Assembly (NCBI GenBank): GCA_029561345.1
Contig: JAKQJC010000028.1
Location: 48,458-112,457 of the forward strand
Direction of reading: 5' to 3'
DNA length: 64,000 nucleotides
Source: Chloroflexota bacterium
GTDB taxonomy: Bacteria > Chloroflexota > Anaerolineae > Anaerolineales > Anaerolineaceae
The first letter of the stretch is position 1, and the number at the start of each line of letters is the position of its first letter. A program made the translations under genes and the position numbers. Below, one piece after another: positions 16,394-24,851 of this stretch. The notes under the pieces are model-generated. The model was not told the DNA's origin, ran no database searches, and saw only the letters and a program-made list of their open reading frames with translations.

Positions 16394-17311
16394 ATGACCC
16401 AACAAACACCCTCTTCACCCCCCGTATGCAGTTATGAAGGCTCAGATTACCAGCGCACCTTTTGGGAGCAGGGAGGACGCGCCTATGAAGACGCCGCTGA
16501 GGAAATTGCCCTGCGCCGCCTGCTGCCCACCCAGGGACATTTGATGCTGGAACTGGGCGCCGGAGCCGGCCGCAACACGCCGCGCTATGCCGGTTATGAG
16601 CGCGTGGTGCTGGTGGATTATTCGCGTACTCAGCTTGAACAGGCTCGCGCACGTCTGGGCAGCAGTTCCAAGCATGTTTACGTGTGCGCTGATATTTATC
16701 ATCTGCCATTTACAGCCGGCCTGTTTGACGGCGCTACCATGATCCGCACCCTGCACCATATGGCCGAGCCGCGCCTGGCGTTGGAACAGGTGCGCCGGAC
16801 CATGCAGCAGGGCGGCATCTTTATTCTGGAATTTGCCAACAAGCAGAACCTGAAAGCCATTGCGCGCTATTTTCTGCGGCGCCAGCGCTGGAGTCCGTTT
16901 TCACCGGAGCCGGTGGAATATGTGCCGCTGAACTATGATTTTCATCCAGCCACGGTCAAAACCTGGTTGAGTTTGGTGGGCTTTGCCGTGGAACGCCGCC
17001 TGACCGTTTCGCATTTCAGAATTGGCTTTTTGAAGCGCCTGCTGCCGCTTAAGCTGCTGGTGGGAATGGACAGCCTGGCGCAGCTGACCGGTGATTGGTG
17101 GCAGCTCAGCCCGAGCGTGTTTACCCGCGCCCGCGCTGCAGGAGAGCCGGCTGCGCAGCCAGCACCAGACGCCTTTTTCAATTGCCCGGCCTGCGGCGTG
17201 GATTTGCCGGAAGAAGAACATGACCTGGTTTGTCCGGGCTGTGGGCGAATTTGGCCCTGCCGCGACGGCATTTATGATTTCAGGCTGGAACCCCCAACTG
17301 CGGCGGAATAG
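16394..17311 (+). CDS. Class I SAM methyltransferase with C-terminal zinc ribbon
   Basis: 305 residues. The SAM-binding motif I is LMLELGAGAGRNTPRY (about residues 50-65), followed by LVDYS and the motif IV-like ATMIRTLHHM. The C-terminal 50 residues hold two CPxC pairs (CPAC, CPGC), a Trm112- or rubredoxin-like zinc ribbon. The substrate is unknown; zinc-ribbon-tailed methyltransferases often act on RNA or small molecules. It starts 15 bp after the SRP RNA with no ribosome site, and read-through from the SRP promoter is the most obvious source of expression. Confidence 0.8.
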   Translation: MTQQTPSSPPVCSYEGSDYQRTFWEQGGRAYEDAAEEIALRRLLPTQGHLMLELGAGAGRNTPRYAGYERVVLVDYSRTQLEQARARLGSSSKHVYVCADIYHLPFTAGLFDGATMIRTLHHMAEPRLALEQVRRTMQQGGIFILEFANKQNLKAIARYFLRRQRWSPFSPEPVEYVPLNYDFHPATVKTWLSLVGFAVERRLTVSHFRIGFLKRLLPLKLLVGMDSLAQLTGDWWQLSPSVFTRARAAGEPAAQPAPDAFFNCPACGVDLPEEEHDLVCPGCGRIWPCRDGIYDFRLEPPTAAE

Positions 17312-17332
17312 ACAAAACTGTGATTAACGAAA

Positions 17333-17362
17333 AAACGGCATCTGAACCTTCAGATGCCGTTT
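17333..17362. terminator. Bidirectional terminator
   Basis: Inverted repeat 17333-17346 / 17349-17362 (AAACGGCATCTGAA and its complement) with A-run before and T-run after. It separates two convergent methyltransferase genes. Confidence 0.85.
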
Positions 17363-17382
17363 GGCTTTTCAAAGTAAGGTGA

Positions 17383-18117
17383 TTATTTGCGGCGGGCCGT
17401 GAAAACCAGGTTGGAACTCTGAGCCGGGTCAAACGGGGCGCCCTGAAGATTGCCATACCAGGCGATGTCGGCCCAATCAGCGCTTTTAAGGGCGTGTTCC
17501 AGTTCTGCTTTGCGCCAGGGATGCAATTGAGAGGTGAAAACGCGCTGCTGCCAGCCCAGTGATTCGTGTTTGAGGGCAATGATGTTAAAATTGACCAGGC
17601 CGCCCGATTCAAAGTCGTAAAAGCGGACAAACAAATGGCGGGCATCTCCCTGCGGTTCCATCCATCTTTCGGAATGGGATAAAACGGCATCAAAATTCCG
17701 GTTTTGAACCAGAAGCAGCCCGCCGGGCTTAAGGCAGGCAGAAAAATCATTCAAGGCTTCTTCAAGGGCTGATTTCGTCAGCAAGTGGGGTAGAGAGTTT
17801 CCCAGGCAGATCAGGCCGTCAAAATTACGCAAAAAAGTGCGTCTGAGCTGGCCAAAACCGGCCACTTCAAAGGCTGCCGTTGTTGCAGAGCTGGCGGCAT
17901 TGGCGCGCGCCCGCGCCACCATGCCTTCACTCAGATCTGCCCCGACCGCCTGGTAACCTTCCTGAGCCAGCGCCAGGGTGTGCATGCCAGTACCGCAGGC
18001 GGCATCCAGAATGGAAACACCTGCCGGGAAAAGTGAGCGGATGAAGGGCAGCTCAAAGGCCAGGCGGGCCGGCCAATTGACAAAACGGTCATAATCTTCG
18101 CTGAAATCATTATACAT
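17383..18117 (-). CDS. Class I SAM-dependent methyltransferase
   Basis: 244 residues. SAM motif I is ILDAACGTGMHTLALA (about residues 38-53), followed by VGADLS with the acidic residue for the ribose. LICLGNSLPHLL is the post-motif region common in small-molecule methyltransferases of the Methyltransf_25/11 type. The ATG at 18117 is chosen because GGAG lies nine bases upstream; a longer frame to 18165 has no such site. The substrate is unknown. It is divergent from serC across a 211-bp gap. Confidence 0.85.
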   Translation of the reverse strand: MYNDFSEDYDRFVNWPARLAFELPFIRSLFPAGVSILDAACGTGMHTLALAQEGYQAVGADLSEGMVARARANAASSATTAAFEVAGFGQLRRTFLRNFDGLICLGNSLPHLLTKSALEEALNDFSACLKPGGLLLVQNRNFDAVLSHSERWMEPQGDARHLFVRFYDFESGGLVNFNIIALKHESLGWQQRVFTSQLHPWRKAELEHALKSADWADIAWYGNLQGAPFDPAQSSNLVFTARRK

Positions 18118-18224
18118 GGCAGCATCTCCTGTATGAATTATCCACCTGAGGAGATGATTTGTCAAACGAGCCCATTGACCCAGGGTTGTCAGGCAATTGT
18201 GATCATTGGCATGACATATTTCAG

Positions 18225-18253
18225 TTGCATTTTGAGGGCGCTTCAGTTATCCT
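18225..18253 (+). promoter_or_regulatory. Promoter of serC
   Basis: TTGCAT at 18225-18230 with TATCCT at 18248-18253 (17-bp spacer). The -10 is the same as in the SRP promoter. Confidence 0.6.
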
Positions 18254-18328
18254 GATAGGGATAAAAGAAGGCGCCGCGGCAGCAAGCCGGGCGAAAAATA
18301 AAATTCACTTGAATAAGAGGCCAAAAAA

Positions 18329-19423
18329 ATGACATCCATCAAACGTGCACACAATTTCAATGCCGGTCCGGCCGTGCTTCCCATGTCTGTCCTTGAAAAG
18401 GCGCAGGCTGAGATGTTCGACTTTCAGGGCTGCGGCATGTCTGTCATGGAAATGAGCCATCGCTCCAAAGAATTCGAAGGAATCATTCAGACGGCTGAAG
18501 CGGATCTGCGTGAACTGCTTGGCATTCCCACCAATTATAAGGTCATGTTCCTGCAGGGCGGCGCCACGCTGCAATTTGCCATGCTGCCGATGAATCTGCG
18601 CCCTGCCGGCGCCTCGGCAGATTATATTGTCACCGGCTCATGGAGCAAGATTGCCTCAAAGGAAGCGGGCAAGTTGGGCAAGACCAATGTGATTTTCAAC
18701 GGCGAAAGCGCCAATTTCACCACCCTGCCCACCGGCCCTCTGACAGTGGATCCCCAGGCAGCTTATGTGCATTTTTGTCATAATGAAACCATTCACGGCG
18801 TTGAGTTCAAGAGCGAACCGGTTGTGCCGGCGGAAATTCCGCTGATTTGCGATATGTCTTCCGATTTTCTCAGCCAGCCGGTGGATGTCAGCAAATATGC
18901 CATGATTTATGCTGGCGCCCAGAAGAATGCTGGCCCGGCGGGCGTGGTGGTGGTCATTATGCGCGAAGACCTGCTGGCCCGTGTGCCCGAAAAACTGCCC
19001 GTGATGCTCGATTACAAGGTGCTGGCTGAAAGCGGCTCCCTGCACAATACCCCGCCCTGCTATTCCATCTACATGGTAGGCCTGGTGTTGAAGTGGTTGA
19101 AGGAACTGGGCGGCCTGCCGGCTATCCACAAGATCAATCTGGAAAAGGCCAAACTGGTCTATGATGCCATTGATCACAGCGGCGGCTACTACCGCGGCCA
19201 CGCCGCGCCCGAAGCCCGCTCTATTATGAATGTTCCCTTCCGCATGCCGTCCGAAGAACTGGAAGAAGCCTTCGTGAAGGAAGCCAAGAAAGCCAACCTG
19301 ATTGGCCTGAAGGGTCACCGCTCTGTGGGCGGCCTGCGGGCTTCCATTTATAATGCTCTGCCCATGGAATCAGCCAAGGCTCTGGTTGAATTCATGGCCG
19401 AATTCCAGCGCAAAAACGGCTGA
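18329..19423 (+). CDS. serC: Phosphoserine aminotransferase
   Basis: 364 residues, the normal length. SerC converts 3-phosphohydroxypyruvate to 3-phosphoserine with glutamate and PLP. The N-terminal HNFNAGPAVLP and MEMSHRSKEF are family hallmarks; FLQGGATLQF lines the cofactor site; the PLP lysine is in AGAQKNAGPAG; the C-terminal GLKGHRSVGGLRASIYNALP binds the substrate phosphate. AGAGG precedes the ATG by about eight bases. It stands alone between its promoter and a strong terminator; serA and serB are not nearby. Confidence 0.95.
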   Translation: MTSIKRAHNFNAGPAVLPMSVLEKAQAEMFDFQGCGMSVMEMSHRSKEFEGIIQTAEADLRELLGIPTNYKVMFLQGGATLQFAMLPMNLRPAGASADYIVTGSWSKIASKEAGKLGKTNVIFNGESANFTTLPTGPLTVDPQAAYVHFCHNETIHGVEFKSEPVVPAEIPLICDMSSDFLSQPVDVSKYAMIYAGAQKNAGPAGVVVVIMREDLLARVPEKLPVMLDYKVLAESGSLHNTPPCYSIYMVGLVLKWLKELGGLPAIHKINLEKAKLVYDAIDHSGGYYRGHAAPEARSIMNVPFRMPSEELEEAFVKEAKKANLIGLKGHRSVGGLRASIYNALPMESAKALVEFMAEFQRKNG

Positions 19424-19440
19424 TTTTGGATTACTGTCAA

Positions 19441-19485
19441 AAAGAAGCATCCAGCGGTTTTTGCTGGATGCTTCTTTTCTTTTTG
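19441..19485 (+). terminator. Strong Rho-independent terminator after serC
   Basis: A 15-bp perfect stem (19441-19455 with 19463-19477), seven-base loop, then a T-rich tail. Confidence 0.92.
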
Positions 19486-19519
19486 GGGCTTTTGTTTTTG
19501 TCCAGGCCCGGCAGCCGCA

Positions 19520-20584
19520 TCAGATAGGCCGGCGGCCATCTAATTCCAGCTTCTTGATGAGAAAGGGTACCAGAGGATGAGGCAGGCAGGATCTGAATTG
19601 ACAGGCCGCCTCAATGCGTCCGGTGATTTGCGCCACCCTGGCCCAGATTCCGGGGTTTTCAATCATATCACGCAGCGCGGCGATGGTCAGTGCGGTTAAA
19701 ACATGGCGAGAAGATAAAAACGCATTGATGATGGGCGCACTCATTTCAGGGCAGCTTTCTTCCAGGGTGACAATCATCTCCCTGCCTGAAGCATAGGACG
19801 TTTGCTGAATGCAGTTTTTGGCGGTGCGCCGCGGTGGAATCCAGTGGTTGAGCTGCAGCCGGGGTGAAACGCCGATCTTGAACCCTTTTTTGAGGATTTC
19901 AAGATATATTTGCACATCTTCAGCCCCTCCCAAAAAATTGGCAGAACGGCCGATTCGAAAAGATGGGCGATTTTGAATACTTTGCAGATATGCGGTGAAC
20001 GCCTCGTGCTGAAGGGCCAGGCCCATGCCAGGCGGCAGGGCGGGGTTGAGTGCGTGCATGAAATGCATTTTCAGCCGGGCAAAGGCATTGTTTGAGGCGG
20101 GGGCAAGCACATCCTGCGCAGAGGTAAAGGTGTGATTTATGTTCGTTCTGTGGCCGAATTGAAGTTTGAGTGTCGTGCGCGCAGAGCCGGTGAAATGCAC
20201 TTGAATGGCGCCCGCTCCCCAGGCTGAAATTTCTGGATTCTGACCGATGAGATCGAACAGATTTTGCAGGTAATCGGGGTGAAGTTCGTTATCGTCATCC
20301 ACAAACAGAATCCAGGGCGCACAGGTGGCTTGATAGGCGGCCATACGAGCAAAAACAATTCCCTGACGGGACGCCACCACGACCCGCACTTTTGGCATCC
20401 GGTTTAGGAATGTGCCAACCTGAGGGATATCCAAGAGGGGAGGATGGCTGTTGTTATCCACCAACACCAGCTCAAACTGCCTGCCAGCGGAAACAGATAA
20501 GGACAGGATGCTGTTCAGGGTGCGCTCCAGCAGGCTTGGCTGGGGATTATGGGTGCAGATGGCAATGGCAAGATCAGGGTTCAT
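19520..20584 (-). CDS. Glycosyltransferase family 2
   Basis: 354 residues with a GT-A fold. The N-terminal AIAICTHN binds the nucleotide; the metal-binding DxD is in ILFVDDDNELH; a later NFLGGAEDVQIYLEILKKG supplies the ED-type catalytic base region. No membrane segments are obvious. It probably adds a sugar to an extracellular polysaccharide or glycolipid. It lies 17 bp downstream of a sulfotransferase gene in the same direction, which suggests that the glycan made is also sulfated. Confidence 0.85.
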   Translation of the reverse strand: MNPDLAIAICTHNPQPSLLERTLNSILSLSVSAGRQFELVLVDNNSHPPLLDIPQVGTFLNRMPKVRVVVASRQGIVFARMAAYQATCAPWILFVDDDNELHPDYLQNLFDLIGQNPEISAWGAGAIQVHFTGSARTTLKLQFGHRTNINHTFTSAQDVLAPASNNAFARLKMHFMHALNPALPPGMGLALQHEAFTAYLQSIQNRPSFRIGRSANFLGGAEDVQIYLEILKKGFKIGVSPRLQLNHWIPPRRTAKNCIQQTSYASGREMIVTLEESCPEMSAPIINAFLSSRHVLTALTIAALRDMIENPGIWARVAQITGRIEAACQFRSCLPHPLVPFLIKKLELDGRRPI

Positions 20585-20601
20585 GGAGATGAAAACAGAG
20601 A

Positions 20602-21495
20602 TTAAGACAGCCAGAAAGAGAGATCACGGTCAAGTAAATCCTGAAGTTCAAGTATATCATCGCGAAAAAACTGGGTCAGGCGCAGACGCAATTCAGGGTC
20701 CAGCGGGGGCGCTTTGACCAGCATGAGCTGGCTGGCGGTGTCGATGATGCATTTTCCGAGGCGCAGAGGAAAGAATTTGCGGAACAGATTTTTGACCGCA
20801 TTGGGGGTGTTGAGCAAGTGAAACAAACGGGGAAAAATGGGCAGTCCGCTTTTGTTATCCCGCAGGATGGGCAGTTTCAGGTCCGGATTCACATTCAGGA
20901 ATGAACAAATATCCGATACAACCTGATCTGGTGATTTTTTCCAATCAGCATAGAGGGAAATATGAAACTGCTCTTGGGGAAAAAGAGCCAGGTAGCGCCG
21001 CAGGTTGGCGGCATAAAGGCTTTCTTTTATATAGAGGGAGCTATGCTCTGCGGGGATGTTTTTTACCCCTGTCATGACATCCACAATGGTTGCAAAGTCC
21101 GTAATGGTTTCCCTTTTGAGGCGCAGGTACATGAGGAAATGTGAGTAAATGCGTTCGGCTGGCTGGCGCAGAACAGCGATCAGCCGGACATCGGGAATGG
21201 CCTGATGAATATTCCAGGCCGCTTCTTCATCACCCAGATATTGCACAGAGGCTTCGCCGACAGCAAGGTATTGGGGTTTTACATTTGCAAATAGCGCCAA
21301 ATAATCTTCTCTATTGTTTATTTTGTTATAATGTGCCGGCTGCATGAAGAAATTGGGCTCTTTTACCTGGCTCAGAAATATTTGTGGGTGCTGGCGCAGG
21401 GTTTTGTACAGGCCGGTGGTGCCGGCTTTTGGGGCACCAATGATAAGGAAATTTGGATAAGGCATAAGGTTTTTTGTTACCGGGTCAAGAGTCAT
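20602..21495 (-). CDS. Sulfotransferase, copy 1
   Basis: 297 residues. Near the N-terminus FLIIGAPKAGTTGLYKTL is the 5'-phosphosulfate loop that binds PAPS; RQPAERIYSHFLMYLR matches the 3'-phosphate-binding region. These enzymes transfer sulfate to carbohydrate or other acceptors. The start is uncertain: the first ATG (21495) has no ribosome site but a TATCAT -10-like element six bases or so upstream; MPYPNF ten codons later is an alternative. It is closely related to the next gene upstream, with which it shares nearly identical motif blocks. Confidence 0.85.
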   Translation of the reverse strand: MTLDPVTKNLMPYPNFLIIGAPKAGTTGLYKTLRQHPQIFLSQVKEPNFFMQPAHYNKINNREDYLALFANVKPQYLAVGEASVQYLGDEEAAWNIHQAIPDVRLIAVLRQPAERIYSHFLMYLRLKRETITDFATIVDVMTGVKNIPAEHSSLYIKESLYAANLRRYLALFPQEQFHISLYADWKKSPDQVVSDICSFLNVNPDLKLPILRDNKSGLPIFPRLFHLLNTPNAVKNLFRKFFPLRLGKCIIDTASQLMLVKAPPLDPELRLRLTQFFRDDILELQDLLDRDLSFWLS

Positions 21496-21713
21496 TGATC
21501 ATGATAAACTGCTCAGGCACGGAAAAGAAGATGGCTGGGGATATGCCTGGAAAAAGTTCTTCAGGCGTGCAATCGCCGTAGGAGTGAATTTCCTGTTATG
21601 TTATAAATTATTCCATCCAATACTTACAACTTTTCTCTTGTAGTCGATCCAATCTTAGCCATTACGAATATGCAGCACGAAAAAGATCGGAGAGGGTTGC
21701 ATTGTTCTTGAGA

Positions 21714-22574
21714 TTACCTCAACCAAGATGAAAGATCGCGGCCAATTAAATCCTGTAATTCGATGATATCAGAGCGAAAAACCTTGGTCAGACGATGGCG
21801 ATCCGTTGGGTTAAGCGGAGGAGACTTAAACAACAGTACCTGGTTGATGCGGTTGATCACTTCCTTTCCCCATCGATAAGGAATGACTTTTTTGAGCAGA
21901 TTCTTGATTGTTTGTGGGGAATTGAGAAAGTTAAAGAGCCCGGGCAGCCGCGGCTTCATGGTGACATTCTCATTTTTAACCATCAAGTTGATACTTGCGT
22001 CTACTCCCAAAAAAGCCATGATTTTTTGTAGAACCTCGTCTGGCCTGGTTTTCCAGTCTTCGTACAGGAAAATTAACATTTGCTCCCGCGGAAACAAACT
22101 CAAATAGCGTTTGAGGCTGACAGAGTATAAACTGTCTTCCAGGTAATCCATTTTTCTTTTTATACTAATATCAGGGTTTTCAAGACTTTGGATAATGGTT
22201 GAAAAATCGGAAATGTCTTCCTTTCCTTCCCTGCGGTACATGAGATAATGTGAATAGGTCCGGTCAGCAGGCTGGCGCAATATGGCGATCAGCCGCGCCT
22301 TTGGCAAGGCATTATAAATCATTTTTGGGGAAGCCGGGTTTCCCAGGTAATGGACAGATGCCTCCCCTATCGCCACCTTACCATCTGGTATATTGCTGAA
22401 TAAGGCCAAATAATCAGCCATGTTTTTAATGTCATGCTGCTTTTCAGGAGGAAGAAAATAAAAGGGTTCTTTGGGATCAGAGAGAAAGATTTGCGGATGT
22501 TGGCGCAGGGTGTAATATAAACCAGTTGTACCAGCTTTTGGAGCGCCTATGATGAGAAAATTGGGCAGGGTCAT
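21714..22574 (-). CDS. Sulfotransferase, copy 2
   Basis: 286 residues from the ATG at 22574; longer frames begin at 22586 or 22601. The PAPS loop is again FLIIGAPKAGTTGLYYTL, and RQPADRTYSHYLMYRR is the 3'-phosphate site. The end (FRSDIIELQDLIGRDLSSWLR) mirrors that of copy 1, so the pair arose by tandem duplication and then diverged in the middle. AAAGGA is just upstream of the chosen start, slightly too close to be ideal. A 218-bp gap with no feature I recognise separates it from copy 1. Confidence 0.85.
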   Translation of the reverse strand: MTLPNFLIIGAPKAGTTGLYYTLRQHPQIFLSDPKEPFYFLPPEKQHDIKNMADYLALFSNIPDGKVAIGEASVHYLGNPASPKMIYNALPKARLIAILRQPADRTYSHYLMYRREGKEDISDFSTIIQSLENPDISIKRKMDYLEDSLYSVSLKRYLSLFPREQMLIFLYEDWKTRPDEVLQKIMAFLGVDASINLMVKNENVTMKPRLPGLFNFLNSPQTIKNLLKKVIPYRWGKEVINRINQVLLFKSPPLNPTDRHRLTKVFRSDIIELQDLIGRDLSSWLR

Positions 22575-22650
22575 GTGTCCTTTCATGTACCAGAAAAGCA
22601 CTCAGTCATATTATCCTAATTGTAGCACATAGAGGCGGATTTTTTTATTG

Positions 22651-22656
22651 TATAAT
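22651..22656 (+). promoter_or_regulatory. -10 element, candidate leaderless start
   Basis: TATAAT at 22651-22656 with seven bases before ATG 22664. No ribosome site is present. An upstream ATG at 22658 would lie inside the promoter and is unlikely to be used. Confidence 0.5.
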
Positions 22657-22663
22657 AATGGCA

Positions 22664-23314
22664 ATGAAAAATAACGCTTCCTTTAATGATATCGCTGTGA
22701 CCTGTCCCTGGTGTGGGACCCATTACATCCAATTTCAAACCAACTGCGATAAATGCGGTGGGGCTCTGCCTTTGCCCCCGCGCTCTGAACCGGTTCAGGC
22801 GGCACGCCTGCCTTCGCCGCCGCCGCCGCCGCGGCAAATTCCATCTTCCTATATGGGCAGCATCCTCAGCGCTGATGCTTATGCCATCACAGGGGGCATT
22901 CTGGCGCTGCTTGGCGGCATTTTTGCGCTGTTGGGTTTTGTTTTCACGGCGGCCATTGTGACAGCCTTTGTGGGGCTGCCCTTTGCCGGCATTGGCGTGC
23001 TGCTGCTGGGTATTTCTGTTCCGCTGCTGGTGTGGCGTTATCAGAACGCCCGCCAGCGCTGCGATCTGATGCGGGATGGGGTGGCGGTGCTGGGCGAAAT
23101 TGTGCAGGTTTCAGAGAGTATTCACATCCGTGTCAACCACCGTTTCCCCTGGCAGATCAATTACCGCTTTCAATATGAAGGTGTCTGGCGCGAGGGACAC
23201 ATCACCACGCTGACCACGCCGCGCGATTTTCAGCAGGCCGGCGACCCGGTTTATGTGATTGTCAGGCCCGATAATCCCGATCACCATACCCTCTATCGAG
23301 CCAATCAGCTCTGA
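22664..23314 (+). CDS. Zinc-ribbon membrane protein with DUF3592-like domain
   Basis: 216 residues. Two CxxC pairs (CPWC and CDKC, about residues 12-35) form an N-terminal zinc ribbon, followed by a Pro-rich linker, two membrane segments (about 70-130) and a C-terminal beta-rich domain with YRFQYEG and YVIVRPDNP that recalls DUF3592. The function is unknown. The start is set by the TATAAT seven bases upstream. The end of this gene is 13 bp before the epimerase, so both are probably one transcript. Confidence 0.7.
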   Translation: MKNNASFNDIAVTCPWCGTHYIQFQTNCDKCGGALPLPPRSEPVQAARLPSPPPPPRQIPSSYMGSILSADAYAITGGILALLGGIFALLGFVFTAAIVTAFVGLPFAGIGVLLLGISVPLLVWRYQNARQRCDLMRDGVAVLGEIVQVSESIHIRVNHRFPWQINYRFQYEGVWREGHITTLTTPRDFQQAGDPVYVIVRPDNPDHHTLYRANQL

Positions 23315-23327
23315 AAGGAATCATAAG

Positions 23328-24314
23328 ATGAAAGTGCTCTTTATTGGCGGCACTGGCATTATCAGCTCGGCTGTGTCGCGGCTGGCGCTGCAGCGCGGCA
23401 TGGATCTTTACCTGCTCAACCGCGGGCTTTCGGCCCGCCCGGCGCCGGAAGGCGCCAAAGTGCTGGAAGGTGATATCCGCAACCCGGAATCAGCCAGGAC
23501 GGCTCTCGGCAGTCATGATTTTGACGCGGTGGTGAACTGGGTGGCCTACACGCCTGACCATGTTGAGACCGACCTGGCGCTTTTCCGCGGGCGTACTTCA
23601 CAGTATATTTTCATCAGTTCGGCATCCGCTTACCAGACCCCGCCGGCCGGGCTGCCCATTACAGAATCGACCCTTCTGGATAATCCCTTCTGGCAGTATT
23701 CGCGCAACAAGATTGCCTGTGAAGAGCGGCTGGTACGGGCTTACCGCGAAGAAAAATTTCCCACAACCATTGTGCGGCCTTCCCACACCTATGACTGCCA
23801 GCTTTTGCCAATGGAGGGCGGCTGGACGGTGGTGGACCGCATGCTGCGCGGCCTGCCGGTGATTGTTCACGGCGACGGCACATCGCTGTGGACATTGACC
23901 CACCATGCCGATTTTGCCCGCGGGTTTGTGGGCCTGCTGGGCCTCAACCACGCCATCGGCGAGGCCGTGCATATTACATCTGATGAGTGGCTGAGCTGGA
24001 ACCAGATTTTTGAGATGGTAGCGCATGCGGCAGGCGTGAAGCCGCATATTGTCCATGTACCTTCAGAGTTGATTGCCGCCTACGATCCGGATTGGGGCGC
24101 GGGCCTGCTGGGCGACAAGGCGCACAGCATGATTTTCGATAATACCAAGATCAAACGCCTGGTGCCCGATTATGTGGCTTCCATTCCCTTTGCCCGCGGG
24201 GTGGAGGAGATCATGGCATGGTATAAGGCTGACCCCGCCCGGCAAAAGGTGGACCCGGCATTCAATGTTATCTGCGACCGGATTTTGAACGCTTACGCAC
24301 AGGTCTGGCCGTAA
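23328..24314 (+). CDS. NAD-dependent epimerase/dehydratase-family protein
   Basis: 328 residues, extended SDR fold. FIGGTGIISSAVSR (residues 5-18) binds NAD(P); Ser in FISSASAYQ with YSRNK gives the catalytic S/YxxxK. It resembles the plant CSP41-like and bacterial nucleotide-sugar epimerase groups; substrate unknown. The ATG at 23328 has AAAGGA about nine bases upstream. An earlier in-frame start would overlap the preceding gene. The frame has the same strong G+C bias as the neighbours. Confidence 0.85.
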   Translation: MKVLFIGGTGIISSAVSRLALQRGMDLYLLNRGLSARPAPEGAKVLEGDIRNPESARTALGSHDFDAVVNWVAYTPDHVETDLALFRGRTSQYIFISSASAYQTPPAGLPITESTLLDNPFWQYSRNKIACEERLVRAYREEKFPTTIVRPSHTYDCQLLPMEGGWTVVDRMLRGLPVIVHGDGTSLWTLTHHADFARGFVGLLGLNHAIGEAVHITSDEWLSWNQIFEMVAHAAGVKPHIVHVPSELIAAYDPDWGAGLLGDKAHSMIFDNTKIKRLVPDYVASIPFARGVEEIMAWYKADPARQKVDPAFNVICDRILNAYAQVWP

Positions 24315-24418
24315 GTTTTCGAGTGTTTCAGACCGTCAATTTCCTGGCCATAGGCCTGGAAACCACAGGACAGGCTGAAATGTGACGTTGTTAAAGTGAT
24401 ACCCCAAAGGAGATTTCT

Positions 24419-24766
24419 ATGAAGACTTGTGATTCTTGCGGTATGCAGTCAACAGATGGGGCTGCGACCTGCCCGGCGTGCGGTTCGCCTCTTTCTGCAA
24501 ACACAGCGGCGCCGCGTGTCAGCGCCAGCTCTGTCAATCCGGCTTCGGGCGTTCGTTCTTACTACACGGAAGATTTTTTGCCCGAAACAGCTATTGCTGA
24601 ACTCAAACGCCGCTATGCCGTCAAGATTCAACCCTGGGATATTGACCAGGCCATCGCGTATTACATCAAGGACCAGGGACAGGCTGCCTGGGAAAAATTG
24701 TGCGGCGGTTCGCAGCAGATGATGAACCTGGGCAAGGAACTGCTTGGGCGATTCTTCCCGCGCTGA
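24419..24766 (+). CDS. Small zinc-ribbon protein
   Basis: 115 residues. The N-terminal CDSCG-x9-CPACG is a zinc ribbon. After a Ser/Ala-rich linker, a helical C-terminal domain of about 65 residues (from YYTEDFLPETAIAELKRRY) follows, without recognisable motif. AAGGAG stands eight bases before the ATG, one of the best ribosome sites here. The zinc ribbon plus linker layout recurs in the proteins at 22664 and 55468, which suggests a lineage habit rather than a shared function. Confidence 0.7.
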   Translation: MKTCDSCGMQSTDGAATCPACGSPLSANTAAPRVSASSVNPASGVRSYYTEDFLPETAIAELKRRYAVKIQPWDIDQAIAYYIKDQGQAAWEKLCGGSQQMMNLGKELLGRFFPR

Positions 24767-24801
24767 TTTGCCTTCTGTTTGAAGACAGGTTAAAAAAGGA
24801 C

Positions 24802-24833
24802 CCGCCCCGGACATTTGCCAGGGGCGGATTTTT
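24802..24833. terminator. Terminator
   Basis: CCGCCCC (24802-24808) and GGGGCGG (24821-24827), followed by an ATTTTTG tail on the plus strand. It sits between convergent genes and may serve both. Confidence 0.75.
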
Positions 24834-24851
24834 GTTTATCAGAGGGGAAAA

